DNA from: Oceanirhabdus sp942490885
GTDB lineage: Bacteria > Bacillota > Clostridia > Clostridiales > Clostridiaceae
NCBI GenBank assembly: GCA_942490885.1
Contig: CALNYT010000002.1
Coordinates: forward strand, 2,976,001-3,040,000
Length of the DNA stretch: 64,000 nt
Reading direction: 5' to 3'
The translations under genes were made by a program, and so were the position numbers. Below, piece after piece: positions 61,859 to 64,000 of this stretch (position 1 is the stretch's first letter; each line of letters starts with the position of its first letter). Under the pieces are notes generated by a model that made no database searches, was not told where the DNA came from, and worked only from the letters and a program-made list of their open reading frames with translations.

Positions 61859-63088
61859 TCAATCATTCAATAATTTAAATAAATCTAAAACTCTTCCACT
61901 ATCAGTTTTTATTATTGGAAGATGTGGAGCTTCACTATAATCTGTAAAACCAATAATCTCGCCTTTCAATCTATTATTGATTATTATTTTTTCTCCTATT
62001 TTACAAAAAGTACTTCTATAAATAAATATCTTCAAAATATCTGGGTCAAATTGTTTTCCTTTATTTTCCCACAATCTTTTTATAGCTTCAGTTGGTGTCA
62101 TTCCATCATTATATAAATATCCCCCAACCATTACATCATAAGCCTGACAAATAGAAAGAATTCTTCCAAATAAACTAATGTCTCTACCTTTTTTTCCTTT
62201 TGGTTGTCCATTTCCAATAAAATATTCATGTCTATCCAAAACACCATATATAATTGAGTCCTTTCTAAGTGCTGGTACATTTAAAGAAACCTTCATAAAA
62301 ACTTCAATTTGTTTAATCAATACTTGAACTTCACTTGCAGGATTCTTTAAATACTTATCAAATTCTTCCTTTTCAATGTAAGTGTAACCTATATCTGAAA
62401 ATAATGCTGCAAGTCCTAAATCAATGAGTTCATCATCACTTAATTCAAGAGTTAATCCAATCATCAATGCCATGGATGTAGTGTTTATACTATGTAAAAA
62501 TAAAATATCCTTATATTCTTTTAATCTTTCAATTAATACTTTTAGACTATTATCATTTAAGATTGTATTTAGCACTCTTAGTTTTATTACCTTTGCTCTT
62601 TCTTGTAATTTAGCAGATTCTAATTTTGTTTCAAATGAATTAAAGAATGGATTATTGTAAAAAAACTTTAAGCTATTATTTGCTATTGAAATAATTGATT
62701 CATTTTTATATTCCATATTATCTTTTACATTTTCTTCCTGTTGTGATCGTTCAATATATATTGGGAAGGTCAAGTTTTTATTATATTGAGATATTATCTC
62801 TTTAAAATCACTCATATACTCTTTTTTACTAAATTCTTTATCATTAATAAAACTTTTGAACTGAGTCCCAGAAGGAGATACTAAAACTGAAATCTCATCT
62901 CCTGCATGCTTTTTAATCTTGTTAATTAAATCAGAAGTTAATATCTTGTATCTATCTATTAGCATCATTCCATCTGCTCTATAAATTGGATGTAAAATAA
63001 TATCTCCTGAAAGAAGATCTCCTATTTGTTTCTTAATATAATTCTTATTTTTAGGATTACTATTAACTGCATCTCTAGTTTTATTCAC
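61859..63088 (-). CDS. Degenerate HD-GYP-like protein
   Basis: A 409-residue protein whose C-terminal two thirds follow the HD-GYP layout: 'LFLHSINTTSMALMIGLTLE', 'DLGLAALFSDIGYTYIEKEE', 'YGVLDRHEYFIGNGQPKGKK', 'SLFGRILSICQAYDVMVGGY' and 'EAIKRLWENKGKQFDP'. Active HD-GYP enzymes hydrolyse cyclic di-GMP and need H-D-I-G-K, H-H-E and G-Y-P; here these are S-D-I-G-Y, R-H-E and G-Q-P, so metal binding is likely lost. The N-terminal ~90 residues resemble the usual domain preceding HD-GYP in clostridia. It may be a nucleotide-sensing or regulatory protein. The GTG start has a GAGGAGG site. Confidence 0.8.
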   Translation of the reverse strand: MNKTRDAVNSNPKNKNYIKKQIGDLLSGDIILHPIYRADGMMLIDRYKILTSDLINKIKKHAGDEISVLVSPSGTQFKSFINDKEFSKKEYMSDFKEIISQYNKNLTFPIYIERSQQEENVKDNMEYKNESIISIANNSLKFFYNNPFFNSFETKLESAKLQERAKVIKLRVLNTILNDNSLKVLIERLKEYKDILFLHSINTTSMALMIGLTLELSDDELIDLGLAALFSDIGYTYIEKEEFDKYLKNPASEVQVLIKQIEVFMKVSLNVPALRKDSIIYGVLDRHEYFIGNGQPKGKKGRDISLFGRILSICQAYDVMVGGYLYNDGMTPTEAIKRLWENKGKQFDPDILKIFIYRSTFCKIGEKIIINNRLKGEIIGFTDYSEAPHLPIIKTDSGRVLDLFKLLND

Positions 63089-63449
63089 AAAAGTGCCTCC
63101 TCTTTTTGTGTAATGTTTGAAAATTCTTTATATTATAATTTCGACATATTTAGTAATGTTCCTTTATATCAGTATAATTAATACAAATATTAATTTATTT
63201 ATAAAAACAATTAAAATCAACTTTTCACTAAAATCATTTTACATCAAATTCTACTTTTACAAACGCTTTTTCGATAAAAAAATCTCAAAAAACTAACAAA
63301 TAAAATCTTTCAATTAACCTAACATGATTTTTGCTTACACACCTTGCGTTACCAACGATTTTAACCAAATTAAATATAATTTACACCTTCCACATTCTCT
63401 TTGTCAACATATTACTTTATTTGATTTATTTATTTTTATTGTATTATTA
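63089..63449. other. Intergenic region without a supportable gene
   Basis: About 360 bases of AT-rich DNA between the divergent HD-GYP-like gene and the second RiPP-like locus. It should contain the minus-strand promoter. A 92-codon frame running through it into the small peptide gene has no ribosome binding site. Confidence 0.5.
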
Positions 63450-63478
63450 TTGAAATTTGTAAAAGAAAATGTTATCAT
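63450..63478 (+). promoter_or_regulatory. Promoter of the 27-residue peptide gene
   Basis: TTGAAA, 17 bases, TATCAT, ending 40 bases before the peptide ATG. It is a good housekeeping-type match. Confidence 0.6.
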
Positions 63479-63518
63479 TAGTACATGTTTTAAAATAAAA
63501 TTCAAAGGATGTGAAAAC

Positions 63519-63602
63519 ATGAAATTATACGGCAAAGTTAAAAAGGAAAGAAAATATGTTCCTGCTGTTTATTACAACTTTACTGAGCGTTGTTGGTATT
63601 AA
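63519..63602 (+). CDS. Putative RiPP precursor or signalling peptide, 27 residues
   Basis: A tiny ORF with an AAAGGATG site eight bases before the ATG, a good promoter upstream and a terminator-like hairpin after it. The first half is strongly basic (MKLYGKVKKERKYV), the end is aromatic: 'VYYNFTERCWY'. It has a single Cys two residues from the end. The next gene starts like a RiPP recognition domain, so this is most likely the modified peptide. Family unknown to me; short radical-SAM-modified peptides with a C-terminal Trp or Tyr are a general precedent. Confidence 0.65.
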   Translation: MKLYGKVKKERKYVPAVYYNFTERCWY

Positions 63603-63632
63603 AGTTTACTTACAATTTTTATTAGGTTAATT

Positions 63633-63673
63633 ATAAAACACCAGTATATTAATTTATTGTCCTGGTGTTTTAT
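63633..63673 (+). terminator. Terminator/attenuator between peptide and downstream gene
   Basis: ATAAAACACCAG and CTGGTGTTTTAT form a perfect 12-bp stem with a 17-base loop. It lies between the peptide gene and the next gene, 28 bases before that gene's start, so it probably gives excess precursor over enzyme mRNA. Confidence 0.7.
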
Positions 63674-63700
63674 CTATTATAATTGAAAGAGGTGATTTTT

Positions 63701-64000
63701 GTGAATTCTTCTCATGATAAACAAATCATGTTTTCACAACATACAAGATTCTTAAAAAATAATGAGGAAATAATACTTATTAATGGACTATCAGGTTTAT
63801 GGGGTAATATAAGTATTTATTTATTTGATATGATAAATGATTGTATAAACAAAAAAAGTACACCTTCAGCTTACATTAAAAATTTAGATAATTCAGATGA
63901 TAAAGAACAGTTAGCTGAAATATTTGAGGTTCTAATAGATTCAAAAATTTTAAAAGGATTAACAGAAGATGATTTTGAAATTAAAATAGATGAATTAGAG
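63701..64000 (+). CDS. N-terminal part of a putative radical SAM peptide maturase (recognition domain)
   Basis: A frame open from GTG 63701 (GAGGTG site) to the window end, 100 codons. It starts with 'MFSQHTRFLKNNEEIILING' 'LSGLWGNISIYLFDMINDC' and then 'QLAEIFEVLIDSKILKG'. This strand-strand-helix-helix pattern resembles the PqqD-like recognition domain (RRE) at the N-terminus of radical SAM/SPASM peptide maturases in Clostridium. The Cys motif of the radical SAM domain would lie beyond the window. Assignment depends on that missing part. Confidence 0.55.
   Translation, partial: MNSSHDKQIMFSQHTRFLKNNEEIILINGLSGLWGNISIYLFDMINDCINKKSTPSAYIKNLDNSDDKEQLAEIFEVLIDSKILKGLTEDDFEIKIDELE

Noticed and set aside
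63324..63518. Extended 92-codon frame ending in the 27-residue peptide
   Set aside because: The upstream part has no start signal, runs across the TTGAAA/TATCAT promoter, and the internal ATG has a good ribosome binding site.

Overview
The window looks like chromosomal DNA of a spore-forming, low-GC Firmicute, most likely Clostridium sensu stricto. The DNA is strongly AT-rich. Most genes have strong GGAGG-type ribosome binding sites, GTG and TTG starts are common, and intrinsic terminators are frequent. Two Tlp-type small acid-soluble spore proteins, an HD-GYP relative, a YhgE/Pip protein and a CIRCE-controlled htpG fit that group. I saw no rRNA, tRNA or CRISPR array.

Layout. 1-4.3 kb: housekeeping genes (DegV fatty-acid-binding protein, P5C dehydrogenase, DnaQ-like exonuclease). 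4.3-10.9 kb: a decaying accessory zone with several GNAT acetyltransferases, a ParB-like protein, broken genes (nucleotidyltransferases, a GNAT, an M23 peptidase), a complete tnpB element and a 396-bp tnpB-less derivative that keeps its omega-RNA end. 11.8-18.6 kb: MarR/MATE efflux unit, two tandem oleate hydratases and a TetR regulator. 18.7-30 kb: ketopantoate-reductase-like enzyme, YwbE, RimK-type ligase, tlp genes, DbpA helicase, a LysM/VanY carboxypeptidase and a 988-residue YhgE/Pip protein. 30-35.3 kb: DUF1846 protein, orphan sensor kinase, RsuA-type pseudouridine synthase. 35.4-44.2 kb: one oligopeptide ABC operon (oppA-B-C-D-F plus DUF3899) whose subunits nearly all carry unusual insertions, preceded by a riboswitch-like structured leader. 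44.4-46 kb: a broken membrane-protein gene and a polysaccharide deacetylase.

The most interesting region is 46-51.5 kb, an apparently undescribed RiPP (ribosomally made, modified peptide) locus. A 48-residue precursor ending in YVGGGVRWTF is transcribed divergently from a cobalamin-binding radical SAM enzyme, an overlapping ABC exporter and a 57-residue small protein. The intergenic region has divergent promoters and a 14-5-14 bp dyad lying over the precursor's -10 box. A tnpB element has inserted at the very end of the exporter gene and now supplies its stop codon. A second, different RiPP-like locus begins at the right edge: a 27-residue peptide ending in CWY, a terminator/attenuator, and the start of a protein resembling the N-terminal recognition domain of radical SAM peptide maturases, cut off by the window end.

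51.7-63.1 kb: an AAA/DUF4143 ATPase, RlmD-type rRNA methyltransferase, HtpG, a truncated tnpB relic, a heterodimeric multidrug ABC exporter, a 40-residue small protein and an HD-GYP-like protein that has lost key catalytic residues.

Functions were assigned by reading motifs, with no database search. Family names are from recognition, and operons, regulation and RiPP chemistry are inference.
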